Source: Laguncularia racemosa (lineage: Eukaryota; Streptophyta; Magnoliopsida; Myrtales; Combretaceae). From it: a DNA stretch of 64,000 nucleotides. The notes beneath the pieces are model-generated. The model did not search any database. It saw only the letters and a list, made by a program, of their open reading frames with translations, and had not been told where the DNA came from. Numbering within the stretch: position 1 is the stretch's first letter; each line of letters opens with the position of its first letter. Made by a program: the position numbers and the translations under genes. Positions 33,487 through 44,929 of this stretch are shown here, piece by piece. The DNA is taken from positions 558,001-622,000 of the forward strand of contig JBBMOL010000298.1 in assembly GCA_037954665.1 (NCBI GenBank), given 5' to 3'.

Positions 33487-33640
33487 CATTACATAAAGAT
33501 CAAGAAATCTAAGATGGAGATTTGGAACAATTTTCAAATTACAACAATTTAGCGTTTTTTTTAGTCAAGAGCAATTTCACTAAGTTTAATTTCCTCTCCT
33601 TTTGGTATTTTCTTTTTTTTAATGAGTTCAATAATAAATA
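33487..33640 (+). repeat. Family A LTR fragment, plus orientation
   Basis: cattacataaagatcaagaa, then gatttggaacaattttcaaa and ctaagtttaatttcctctcc match the first part of the family A LTRs at 26120 and 28200. Truncated on both sides. Confidence 0.6.
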
Positions 33641-33779
33641 AAGACTAGAGAAAATCAAATAAAAATGATTTTTTATATAGTTTTTAATTATGAAACAAAA
33701 GATAAAGGATATGAATGAATTGAAAATTGATATAAATTACCAACTGTCAAATTTTGATGGGAAATCTAATTTTAGACCT

Positions 33780-34245
33780 CAAGCTCTGATACAAATGATG
33801 GAGGCTAATCCTAAAATGCCAAAATCAGACTGAGGTAGACTTTAACCTAATGAGAAATCTAATCTAGATTTAAAGGTATTAATTAACGTAACCATAAAGT
33901 TGAGAATTTCATGAACCTTGGATGGTTTAATTCCAACCAATTGATTGAGTAAATTTAAGAACCTTGATATAAAGATTGCAATACTTTGAATTATATCAAT
34001 TAAGAACCTTGATATGATGAATGAATGTCACAAGAATATGAAATTCTTGATAAGTTCAAAAAAGATAAGAGTTTATAACTAAATACCGAAGTATTTTCAT
34101 TATCACTGACCGACTAGCTTGTTTATTACATCTCTTGCCTATTTATAAGCATAAAATAAACCTTAAAACTAAGAAACAAATACATAAAAGGAAACTGAAT
34201 AAAATCCTAGGAAATAACATGATAAAGGAAAGAGATAATATCTTG
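33780..34245 (-). repeat. Family A LTR fragment, minus orientation, with primer site
   Basis: Reverse complement of the family A LTR 3' half: a primer-site-like gctctgatacaaa (33783-33795), tagattagatttctcatt, ..aagaacttgataaagattg, ataaagcata..ataaaacc and cctaggaaataac. It ends at 34245 in unrelated sequence. Confidence 0.6.
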
Positions 34246-34419
34246 CTCACTACTTAAACTTTACCCTTTTTTCCAATTTTACACTCTACTTTTAAGGTAT
34301 TAAATTATACATCTAATTAAAAGTGTACTTAGTGACTTTTTTTTTTTATTTGGGGAGGGGGGTAAAGTTGAAGGAGGGGTCTAAAGGAGTAAATTGATAT
34401 TAGATGGGTAAGTTATCAA

Positions 34420-34993
34420 AGACATTAGCTAGCACCAAATAATAAGAATTGTGACACAATACAAGCATCAAAGAGTAGACTTTCTTCTAGTGATGATGGA
34501 GGTTGAAAAACCCACTTTGATGGACATATCTTTAATTTGGTTTGATTATCTATCCATTCTGTAGCATTATTAACTTGCCTCCTAAGCAAAATGATTTTAA
34601 CTATCATGAAGAAGGCATGAGAATTTCCAAATCATGAATAATCATAGCGAGATGCTAAGGAGAATCCTTTGAAGATCTTAAAGCTTTAAATATAGTTGTT
34701 GAGTCCAACTTAAAAACAACATCATCCTAACCCATAAAAGTTACATATCTTACTATGTTAAGGAGTGCTAGAGCCTCTACTACTTCAAGTGAACCAACAA
34801 TGCATTCTCTAGAGCCTCTTTCACAAACTAAGACTTGAGAATTCCTTACCATGAATGTGAGAGCTACTTCTTTAGAAAAAGACCCATAAGAACCATCATA
34901 ATTCAACTTGATACACTTAACTCTAAGAGCTTCCCATCTTGCTTGGTCTACAATTATACATTGGTTTAAATTTTGTTGCCCCATTATTGCCAT
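34420..34993 (-). pseudogene. LINE RNase H-like domain, degenerate
   Basis: Minus ORF 34727-34993 reads KCIKLNYDGSYGSFSKEVAL, then VLVCERGSRE and SLEVVEALALLN, which matches the plant LINE RNase H (RVT_3) pattern of an Asp-Gly strand start and an E-A-x-A-L helix. 34425-34607 continues with a VNNATEWIDN..WVFQPPSSLEES tail typical of the domain end. TAA/TAG stops separate the two. Not functional. Confidence 0.65.
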
Positions 34994-35028
34994 GCTGCTA
35001 CTTTGAAGACGAAAAGCACAAATACATT

Positions 35029-35217
35029 GAGCATTAGGAGTAGTGGATGTTTTGCAAGCTAAAAGCTTTCATTAGTTTCAACATAATAACTTACAAGAAG
35101 TTTGGGAAGCCAAGTTGATGAGAACAAGCAACTTGGCTTCCCAAACTTCTTGTAAGTTATTATGTTGAAACTAATGAAAGCTTTTAGCTTGCAAAACATC
35201 CACTACTCCTAATGCTC
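35029..35217. repeat. Perfect 89-bp inverted repeat (hairpin) with 11-bp loop
   Basis: 35029-35117 and 35129-35217 are exact reverse complements over all 89 bases I compared, separated by atgagaacaag. It sits inside the degenerate LINE between zf-RVT and RNase H. A transcript would fold into an 89-bp perfect duplex. The LINE around it is old, so this local inverted duplication is much younger or a sequencing/assembly artefact. Confidence 0.9.
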
Positions 35218-35278
35218 TTTGACATGTTTGTAAAACATAATTAATATCTAAATTATTTAAGCTAAGGATAGTGTTATT

Positions 35279-35703
35279 TGTTGATTTCAATAGAGAATGG
35301 ATTAGCTTGCAATGCATAAAGGAAGTTTGAGCTATAAGGGTGCCGAAACTGTCTAGCGTTGCCACTTCAATGCTTCAGTTAGAATTTTGAGAGTAAGAGA
35401 TAGTTAAAAGCATAGTTAAGAGGCATAAACTTTTCGATCCCCAGCTTTAAGCCTTTATAAGGAACACTAGTGTGTAGTTATCCTTGAAGAACGTAAGGCG
35501 CGTTTGTGGCTATACGTCCAAGGTGCTTAATTAGTGAGAGTGGGCAAATCAGTTTGCAACATACCTTTTCTATAGTTGATTGGCTTAAGGTGCCATAGCT
35601 GACAAGGTCGAGGTCTCAAGTGAACTCATAATCAAGCTTCTTGTGTGAGATAGAATATGGGTTGGACTAAGCTTGGGCCCATTGCTGAAATGGCCTATCA
35701 ACA
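35279..35703 (-). repeat. 3' LTR of the Tat-like element (in minus orientation)
   Basis: Matches 46766-47197 throughout, for example gagaatggattagcttgcaa, gtaagagatagttaaaag, gtgagagtgggcaaatcag and cttcttgtgtgagatagaa. Right end cctatcaaca|ttt. A 69-bp tandem duplication straddles this end (35675-35810), so the boundary may instead be near 35772. Confidence 0.8.
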
Positions 35704-35810
35704 TTTATCCCTTTACTCTCTTTGCTCTCTTTAGTAGTTGGATGGGCCCATTGCTGAAATGGCCTATCAACATTTATCCCTTTACTCTCTTTGCTCTCTT
35801 TAGTAGTTGG
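35675..35810. repeat. Tandem duplication (69-bp unit) spanning the LTR end and polypurine tract
   Basis: The segment gggcccattgctgaaatggc through ctctctttagtagttgg occurs twice in a row, starting at 35675 and 35744, without a mismatch over 67 bp. Each unit contains the LTR terminus (ctatcaaca) and the purine-rich plus-strand primer (on minus AGAGAGTAAAGGGATAAA). Confidence 0.9.
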
Positions 35811-36517
35811 GACATAAAGAGAGTATACACTAGACGAATCATTAAAATATATGTGTGTGGGCATATGAGTCAATTTGGGGGATTAAGCTTATGATTTTGA
35901 GCTACAAACTGAGGCGGACATTGTGTCCAAACTGTTTTAGGGGCATTGATGGTTTTAGTGGAACCGTTTTGCCATGCACAATGGTAGAGTCTGTTTGGTG
36001 TAGAGCCGGATTGAAAAGGTGTGCAGAACTAAGAATAACCCCCCAAGGTGTGTTGATGAAATTAAGCTAGGATTAAGAGTTACGACCTATTTTGAAGGGA
36101 TAGAATAATGGGGAGGCTGTCAAGTCGTACATCGATTGGATTCCCGAAGAAGTTTCAATTTAAATTGCTTTTATGTGCATGCGCTTAGGCCTATTAAATG
36201 CTAGCAAACGTGTGTCAAGTGTTAGGCAATTAACCTTGATACAGTGGTTATATGCAGGTGTGTCTTAGTCATTTGTTTCAACCTAGTCACCAAATGTTAT
36301 AATCTCCTATCAAAGGTCATTTCAGTGAGTTGTCGCTTTGATATTTGCTTACCTTGTTGTTTATGCATGGCTATAAATATCTAAGTCGAAGGGAGAGAAA
36401 TGCCTTTACTTTTTCCTTAGTTGAAATACACTAACTTCTTTTATTCAAAGCAAAGATTTTCGATCATCTAACTTCAACCAACTTTCACACTTTTCTTTAA
36501 CCTACATTTTCTTAAGT
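35811..36517 (+). promoter_or_regulatory. Upstream region of the antisense ORF, with a TATA box
   Basis: Non-coding region between the polypurine tract and the antisense ORF start. CTATAAATAT at 36371-36380 is a good plus-strand TATA box, 147 bp upstream of ATG 36518. Downstream are gaaatgcctttactttttcc and C/T-rich runs compatible with a start-site region. Promoter activity is inferred. Confidence 0.45.
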
Positions 36518-39219
36518 ATGTCAAAAATTGGATCAAATTCTTCACTCACCATCACAGAGTACGGGCTTATGCAAGCACCGGACCCTAAGAGGGTTGTTCC
36601 CCCTTAAAAGTGGCAACAATGATAGCAGATGACAATGTTGGGTCCATTAGCATGGTGGCGGTGTTGGAAGTGAGCAGGAAACTTGTTATCGATGAGTTGC
36701 TAATAGATGTTTACAAAAATGATGGCGAGTGTAGGAGGCGTTCGATTTTGTTATATAATAGTGCTGTAATAGGTAGTGACAAGCTAAATGGTGTCTAAAG
36801 AAAAATTTTCGATGACAACCTCAAGGGTATATCTTTGTACTTCAAACCTATGCTACAGGGTAGCAGGTGGTGAAGCCGGATTTGCTTGATCTGGTTACTT
36901 TAGTAGCAGGGCATAAGTTTTTTATGTACTATAAACACTTTGAGTTTGGGCTCTAGTTGTAGTTTACGAAGTTCCATAAGGAATTATTTAATTGCCATTA
37001 GATCAACCCTTACCAACTTATCCCTAATTGATTCTGAATCTTGGTAGCCTTCAAGGTATTGTGATGGATTATAGGATACGACCTACACTTGAGTTGTTTT
37101 GGCATTTTTATACCATCAAGAAGAACGAGTCGGTGGTAAGCTGGTATTACTTAATTTGTTAACCAAGGTGCAAGCCATTTGAAGGTTTAGCCTCCTCCAT
37201 TTACGGTTAGAAAGATAAATTCATCAAAATGATGATGACCTTGATTTATGAACTAAGTAGGTCGAACCAATCGAGATGGGACCTATCGAGCTACTATACA
37301 ATGATAGGTGAGTGCCAATCTTCTATTGAGACAATTGGGCGAGTTAAGGCTGTATTACAATGCCAAGATGATCGTCACCATTCAATTCAGAATTGGGGCC
37401 ATTCCGTAAGAAATAGGAGAGAAAGTTCCCTTTGAAGAGAGGGAAGAAGCAGTTGAGGGAGACAAAGGTGAAGAGGATGGTAAAGGTATTATTCATTACT
37501 CTACCATTGTGTTGATGTGGACTAAGCTAATGACATTTGCTTATTTGTTGCTTCATACAGGAACGACTATTATCAGCTTGTGCTTAGCATGGCATTCATT
37601 TTCCCTTTATCTTTACTTGCTTCCATTTATTCTTTCACTCTAACTTAATGTTGCTTATGTTTGTAAAAATGCAGTTAAAAAAGGCAAACATCGCTTAACT
37701 CTGCACCTAGACAAAGGCCATAGCCAAATGTGGGAAAGATGACCAAGGTCAAGTTGAGAAGGTTGCTCAATCTCGACTAAAGGAAGGGAAAATAAAGATT
37801 AGGGAATCGCAGCTGGCCTAGGAAAAATGCCTTGTTGGTAAGTTCGGTGGAAAGGGTAAATAGGTTGAAAGATTTATTGCAACCTCCCTGAGAGGAGGAT
37901 CTTATTGCTAGCCACAAAGGTGAAGGCGGTATTATTGGAGTCGATGAGTATGTGCTAATCGACAAGGACGCACCTAAGGATTCATCAACCAATGTTACTT
38001 AAGGATAGGGGATGGAGGTTAGTTCCAACACAATTGTCTAAGCTATTCAATCTGGTTGGAGGCTTCGGGGAACCATCCCCTTAGTCCGATAATTCATGAG
38101 GGTAACCCTTAGACACCAATGCCTTGTCAAGGGGGCCATTGTAAATCCCAAGTTAGGATGTGTGAATAGGCGACAAAGCTATAGGAAACCCCAAATTATG
38201 TCATTAGGTTATATCCCATGCGGTGCTTCTACTAGACCATAGTGAGATTGGTGTGTTAGGATGGAAGGTTACACATAACAATTTGGAAACCTTAGTGTAG
38301 ACTCGCCTTTATAAGGTTTGTCTTTATCATTTTCTTTCTTTTAACTATTGTCTTTTGATTTATTCTAATATTTTCTTTTGTTATTTTGCATATTAACACA
38401 TTGATGCTTACACTTTGTCGAATACTCTAGGAGGAGAGAAGGAAGGTATGTGCTCTTCATGTAGACTATGAAGATGTCTAAGTAAAGAAGCAGTATTTCT
38501 TTGACCAGACTGTAGGTTTATTGTAGAGAGCCTAGGATGTTGGGAATGCTAAGGCTTTTCATTGAAAAACAATGGCCAACCTAAAGGAATTGATCAAGCA
38601 AAACCGAGCTTAGATGGATGAGTTGGGACGCTAAACTTAGGTTACCTTCAACAAGAATAACATGCTCTAAGATGAGCAAAATAAGGCTTGGAAGGAGAGG
38701 GTAAAGCTATTGAAGAAATCCAATAGCCTTTTCAAGCAGTTATTTGGTACTCGAGGTAAACCGGCAGTTTTAAGGCTCTTAGTTAAGTCCTTCAAGGGCA
38801 AGGAGAGAAGATATAAAGAGAAGATCACAAGTTTTGAGGATGACCTCAAGCGTCATCGGGGATCAATTTGAAGAGTTTGAGTTGAGGTCGACTCGATAAA
38901 GTCAAAGGTCCATGAAGAGATTATGAACAACGATGAATTGGTGAAGTTACAAGTGGAGATACATAAGGATGGTTTTAAGGAAGCTGAAGCAGCCATTCTC
39001 AAGTGTTAGCAGAAGTTGAATCTTAACTGGATGAAAGACAATGACGACATTCCTGTAGAGTTTAAGGTCCCTGTTAGCACCGTAGATGACACCATCAAGG
39101 TTGACATATGGCTAGGTGGTGCTTCTAGTGGCAAAGTCCCCCTACCTCCTAACTTTGATCCTTTAAAGGATTTTACTCCTCCTCAAGAGGACCCCCCTAT
39201 TTTTGCTTTCGACCAGTAA
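36518..39219 (+). pseudogene. Antisense, intron-containing ORF of the Tat-like element, degenerate
   Basis: On the strand opposite gag-pol. ATG 36518 begins MSKIGSNSSLTITEYGLMQA. Frame pieces follow: 36610-36798 (ELLIDVYKNDGECRRRSILL), 37229-37435 (MMTLIYELSRSNQSRWDLSS) and 39016-39219 (TVDDTIKVDIWLGGASSGKV then an acidic/proline tail). Introns with GT..AG ends are likely at about 37479-37560 (ggatg|gtaaag .. atacag|gaac), 37580-37676 (..atgcag|ttaaaa) and 38318-38430. 38600-38990 is Lys/Glu-rich and would form a coiled coil. Stops and shifts break the frames. Plant Tat-lineage elements are known to carry extra ORFs near the 3' end in sense or antisense orientation; the protein's role is not known and I recognise no catalytic domain. 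Confidence 0.55.
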
Positions 39220-39859
39220 TCTTAATTTTTCTCTTTTTTAGATTTGTAGGGATTTTTGTTTTGTAATCCATGAGTTTGGTATGTCAATCCATTTCCATGT
39301 CAATTGAATGAAACATTGTTTCTATTGGTATATCAACCCCTTTTCATGGAGATTATTGAATAAAATCATTGATTTGATTCTAATATTATGTCTCCTTTCT
39401 TTAATTGCTATTCTTTTATGTTCTTCTAGATTTAATTCATGAGTTTGTTACATAATATGATTGTCTTAGAGTCATTCACCTCCGCTTATAGTACTTTGGA
39501 TGTCCGGGGAAAAACCTCATTGATAAAGTACTTTGGAGTTTTGTCTACCTCGGCAAACCTAGTCTGGTTAAGATTAACGTACTCCATCATCACATGGGGC
39601 TGATTTATTCACTCACCTATGGTGGAGTCATTTATCACCTTTGAGAAGGTTGAGAAGGTTGGTCATCCTTGTTCTCTTAAAAGGGGTTATAGAGACTTAG
39701 CCAATAGTTTACTCTTTGCAAAATTAAAAATATTGAGGGCTTTAGAGAGCTCATTAGATATATTTTAAGCATTTGAGCATAACTTTCTTTTTAACTGAAC
39801 TGTTAAATAGAGATAAATATGAACATTTCATTTCATAGTGACTCATTTACAAGTGGATT
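39220..39859. other. Intergenic space between antisense ORF and integrase end
   Basis: Convergent 3' ends: the antisense ORF stops at 39219 (plus) and pol stops at 39860 (minus). AT-rich; gtattgatttgattct near 39375 and similar, no domain seen. Would contain the terminators of both transcripts. Confidence 0.4.
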
Positions 39860-42300
39860 TCATTGAAAGTACAATTTGAGATTGCTAGCATTCCAAGTTT
39901 TTAGAATCAATTATCTATCTAATCTTTTTAGTCTATATGTACCATAGCCATCTTCTTCCTTAATTTGAACCAAGTCTTCCTAATTAGATGTTAATTTAGC
40001 CTACCCTTCTTGCAACCTTATGGCCTCTAATTTCTTACATATTAAGTCTCATAGCCTAAATGCCTTATATTTTACCTTTTTATTATAGTATCGTGCTGCC
40101 CTTTGTTGATAGGCCACCACTCGAGTGCTTGCTAGGTCTTAAGCCTCCTCAATTAGGTCTAAATTTGCTCATAGGTCAATTTCATTCATCAATATGTTAA
40201 TTGCCTAGGTGCACGCATTAGGAAGTTCTAGTTCGATTGGTAGGACAACTTCCATTCTAATGGCGAGCTTGAATGGTGTTTCTCCTATTGTCATTCTATG
40301 AGTAGTTCAGTATTCTCATAGGATATAGGGAGTTCATTTGCTTACCTTCCTTTTACATGGTCTACCCTTTTTCTTCAAACTATTCAAGATGGTCTTGTTT
40401 ACTACCTTGACTTAGCCGTTAGATTGAAGGTGAGCCACCGAGGTATAGTGGATTTTGATTTCTTTCTCTGAACAAAATTCTTTGAACTTCTCAAAATCAG
40501 ATCCTATTATTAACAATTAGGGTGTATGGTGCACCAAACCTATTGTGGTTGTTGTTGAGAATGAAAATTTCCATGCTCTTTTTGGTTATCTTAGCCATTG
40601 GTTTTGCTTCCACCCACTTAGTAAATTAATCGATAGCTACAATGATGTACTATCACTAGTCGGCAGCTAGTGTACGCTCTTTCGATCATATCAAATTATA
40701 AATTTATAAACCAAAGAAATCTAACAACCGAACTAGGTAAGTGTACTTATCTAATGTAGTATAGGTTTTAGCTAATGTTGTTTTCAAGGATCTTAAAAAC
40801 AAGTATTAGTATTACTATTTTCTACTATCTCGTCTAAATCTTAATATGAGATTAATAAATTAAACTATTGATTAACTAATCTAACAACCTCAAGATTAAT
40901 TATAATTGCTTTAATAGATGAATTCAATCACAAAAACATACCCTTCATCTTGATCCACTATAAACCTTAGCTTTTTTATAATAAGGTAGTGATTAACAAA
41001 TTGTTTATGCTTTGCACTGTAGGAATTCTCAATTAAATTAATTACTCTATTGAGTTAATTAATTTTTAATCCTACATGGAATAGTGGAAACCTCTCCCTC
41101 ACTATTACCATATAAGATTTCATTAAAGTTCATAATTCCCAAATAAAGATTTAATCTTTGTATAAAAAATCAAAGTTTTCCTATCTTTAGGCAAAACATG
41201 CAATTTTTCTATTAATGAAGATCTATCCTATTGGATGAAACCTCTTTCTATCTAATAAGAATCATATATGTAATTAATTTGCATGCATAAATTAATCACA
41301 AAACAATTAGAATATATTAATAGATATAAAGGCATAAACTCTTTATTAATCAATAAATAATTTAATCACATGATTTAGAGTTTCATAAGATGTAAGGTAT
41401 ATAAATCTACTCCTTTATGAAATTTACAATAAGCATAAAGACTCTAGAGGAATAACAAGTAATCATAATAAAAAGAATAAACCCTTGTAGATGTTTTGTG
41501 ATCTCCATTGATGCTCCAATAATTTCTCTCTTTAAGTTCATAACTCTACTCTCCTTGGATTTTTAGAGTGACTAAGAATGATAAAAGGTTAGAACATGTT
41601 CTTAAATTGCAGAATAAATCGAGTGTTCATAGTTTTAGAAACAGAGGTAGCATACACGACCTACTACATGCTCGTGCTAAGGGATGTGTACTCTAGAACA
41701 AAGTAAAATTCTGGCATTCAAGGTTCTGCACAACCTCCTATACAGCTGTGCTCAGGGTTGTGCACTCTGGAGTTCCTTTATTTTCTTCTTTAGTTAAATT
41801 TCCTCCTTCAGCATTGCTTTCTGCATAACTTGTGCAACAGCCAAGGCACATTTTCAAGATGTATTCTAATCACTTTTTGCCTCCAACACTAGTGTTTGCA
41901 TGGCCATGCTGAAGGTTGTATGCACATAGAAATCACCCTTTTCTATACTTTGCCAAATTTTATGTCCTTTTTGCTCAAACCTTCTTTAAATCCTTTAATT
42001 ATCCTCTTTAAATACTGAATTCAAATATTAAGCACTTAAGTATCTTTTTCTTGATAAATTCACATAAAATTTACACAAAATTATATCCAATCGATACTAG
42101 AAATAAGGATTTTTTTACACTTATTAGCAACCTTTGGGAAAGGACTCAAGAGTCAGGATATCGATCCTCTATTGAGTAAAGGGCCAAGGACATGTAATGG
42201 GTAGGAGATTACTGCTTAAAAGTTAGCCTACAAGGGCATATTTCTAGCATTGGACACATTTCTTGACCAACTCCTTGGCATCTCTTTTCATTATAGGCTA
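39860..42300 (-). pseudogene. Tat-like element: integrase, degenerate, split by a solo-type LTR
   Basis: On minus, about 42130-42300 gives the zinc-finger end and WPFTQWRIDILTL. Across the inserted LTR the core resumes at about 40660 with YIIVAID.FTKWVEAKPMAK (first catalytic Asp region), then VAHLQSNG.VKVVNKTIL where the family has the catalytic Glu (the region is decayed). The C-terminal part at 39860-40300 includes DLASTRVVAYQQRAARYYNK and WNASNLKLYFQ before a TGA stop at 39860-39862. Many stops; not functional. Confidence 0.75.
40671..42129 (-). repeat. Solo-type LTR inserted in the Tat-like integrase
   Basis: About 1.46 kb with no domains splits the integrase frame. On minus it starts TGCTAATAAGTGTAAAAAAA (42129) and ends ..GATCGAAAGAGCGTACA (40671). 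The interior is AT-rich with the GC-richer block 41650-41930 (cacgacctactacatgctcg, gttgtatgcacatag) resembling known plant gypsy LTRs. TG..CA ends are visible; the flanking 5 bp (gctag and acctt) do not match, so ends or history are uncertain. Confidence 0.5.
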
Positions 42301-42399
42301 ATAATGACCGAGGCAAAGAGCTTTAACATATAAGGCTTGACTTTTGATATGATTATTGCATATGCCGGTTTACAGCTCATCCAATACATGTAAAGCTTC

Positions 42400-43400
42400 C
42401 TTTGGCCTTAATCATTAAAGGTAGGGGAGGTTAAACCCTTATAAATAAAGTTGGTCCTCTAAGAGCATGTACCTAGCTACTTTACGTAAAAACTTCCTTG
42501 CCTCCTTCCTTTCACTTAGATATGTGCCATCCTTCAGGTATGCAGCAAACGGGTCCATCTAGCAATGTTGGGTGGATGTCAATCACAACTCAAGGCACCG
42601 ATGCAATAGTTGGTCAATGCTTTTGTCAAGTAGCTATTTAATGAATACCTTCTTGTCCAACTCGGAGAGGCTAGTCGTGGTAAGTTTGAACAGTGCATTT
42701 ACCTCGGAGTTCTTGGCTCGAGGATTTTTTATGATGTTATAAGCCAAGAACTCCTTTTCAAGCGCCTGTACGACCTTCAAATATTTAGTCATACTATTAT
42801 CCTTGATTGAGTAGTCTCTTTGACCTGTTGAACTACTAATTAGGAGTCTGAGAAGACTTCCAACCTCTTTCGTCAATCTTTTCCCCACAATTAAGGCTTC
42901 ATATTCAGTTACATTATTTCTAGTAGAGAACTTAAACTTTATTCATAATGTACTTCTGTCTTATATGACCCTCTTAAAACTAGTGCTGCTCTACTCCTTC
43001 ACCCTTCGGGTAGACAATCCATTAGCATGGAGAGTCTACCTTGGAGTTTCTTCATCGGTAAAGGCCTTTTCTCACGTAATGTATTTCACTACAAAAATAG
43101 CTAAGACTTGTGCCTTAATGGCATCCCTTGGCTAATACTGGACTTTGTATGCACTCAATTTGGCATACTTAACCATACTCCCAAAAGCATCAAGCTTTTG
43201 TAATATCTGGTGAAGCTGTTGATATGTTAAGACGACTAATTGATGGGCTTCGAAATAAAGTCGAGCTTCCTTATAGATATCACTACTACCAAAGCAATTT
43301 TGTTTTCACCTTAGAGTACCTTATTTCAAGTCCTTAAAGAATGTGACTTATGTAGTATATAAGTTTATGTTACCTTCCATTAGCTTAACCTAAAACTGAA
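42400..43400 (-). pseudogene. Tat-like element: RNase H, degenerate
   Basis: Minus frame 42634-42888 has SMTKYLKVVQALEKEFLAYN and KNPRAKNSEVNALFKLTTTS, the end of a gypsy RNase H (helix with the A/K-N-S-E-V/A-N-A-L motif, SELDKKVF). The preceding RNase H start lies in 42900-43380, broken by stops. Confidence 0.75.
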
Positions 43401-44420
43401 GAAAGGGTTTGTTCTTTCACGGACAAGTATAAATACAACTCTTCTTCAAGGACTAACTTAGATAATACTAAAGGGATGGTAAAAAAGGCTTTCAAATCTT
43501 CAAATGCTACTTGACATTGTTTAGTGCATTGGAAATTTGGTAGGTTCTTCAGAATTTTAAGGAACTTTATACACCTATTGGCTGACTTGGACACGAACTT
43601 ACTTAAAGCGACAATTTGCCCTGTGAGGCATTGGATGTCCTTAACAGTTTTTCGGGGCTTGATCTTTAGGATGACTTGAATTTTTTCTAGATTCACCTCT
43701 ATGCCTCTGACAATAACCATATACCTTAAAAAATTTCTTAAAGTAACCCCGAATACACATTTTTATGGGTTTAAGTTCATGTTATACTCCCTTAAGGTGT
43801 CAAAGGTTTCCTATAGATCCTCAATATAGTTGTTGGGTTGCTTACTCTTAATAATTGTGTCATCCACATAAACTTCCATGTTTTTTCCTAATATGTGGTT
43901 TAAACATTGTTGTTGCTAATTAGTAATAAGTTTCCCTCGCATTCTTTAGTCTAAAAGGTATGACATTATAGAAATATATGCCAAAATTGGTGATAAACAA
44001 AGTGTGAACTTGATCAGGTTCATGCATTCTGATTTGGTTGTAGCCTACAAAGGTATCTATGAAGCTTAAGAAGGCATGACCTGAGGTTGAGTCAACTAAC
44101 TAGTTAATCATTAGGAGGGTAAAACAATCCTTCGAGCAAACTTTATTTAAATAAGTGAAATCAATACATATATGCCACTTCCTGTTGGATTTCTTGACCA
44201 ACATGCAATTAGCCAGCCAATTAGGGTAGGACTCCTCCCTTAAGAAACCAGCTTGAAGTAACTTATGTACCTCTTCCTCAATTATAGCCTACCTTTTAGG
44301 GTCAAAATGGTATCTCTTCTATTTTACCACCTTAAAAGTTAGGTCAATGTTAAGGCGGTGCGTGGTTATTTCTAGAGGGATGCTTGACATGTTTGATAGA
44401 GATTAGACAAAAACATCTTT
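43400..44420 (-). pseudogene. Tat-like element: reverse transcriptase, degenerate
   Basis: 43385-43720 (minus) gives VNLEKIQVILKIKPRKTVKD and QCLTGQIVALSKFVSKSANR, the RT thumb and connection. The palm lies at 43850-44060 with MEVYVDDTIIK (catalytic YVDD) near 43856-43872 and the FGIYFYN.IPF.LKNA block at about 43950-43990. Stops and frameshifts throughout. Confidence 0.8.
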
Positions 44421-44929
44421 GTTTAATCGGAGGAAGCGATGAGGCATTGTTTTAGCTCAATAGGTGTGAACTTTCCCACCTATGTGGTTTACTCAAGTTT
44501 GTAGTTGAGCCAGATGGTCTCGTTCTCCTTAGCTAGCTCTCCCCTATTACCTAGCTTTTCCTCCAGCCTAGCTTTGACAGTGAGAACCTTCCCCTTCATC
44601 AATGCCTTTAGATAGTATAATCTTGCTAACGGTTGGTCTCCTTGGCATATGCTAACCCTTGTTTTAGTAGGGAATTTAGCTTTTAAATATGCTGTAGGGG
44701 GACCATCTTAAATGCGTTCTAACTTGGTCTCCCTATTGTGACATTATAAGGAGACCAGCAATCAACTACAAGGAAATCAATGGGCTATTCGGTGATGTTC
44801 TCATCATCATTAAGCTTTATAGGGAGGGGAATTATCTTGGCAGCTTGGACGGGTTAGTTGTTGAAGCTGTATAAATCCTAGTTATACAACTTTAACTTTA
44901 CCTTGAGCTTTGGCTTCATCTGATCATAC

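Noticed and set aside
36610..37435. A free-standing host gene at the antisense ORF
   Set aside because: The region sits between pol and the 3' LTR of one element and is broken by stops, so element-borne is more economical than an unrelated host gene. I kept it as part of the Tat-like element with moderate confidence.
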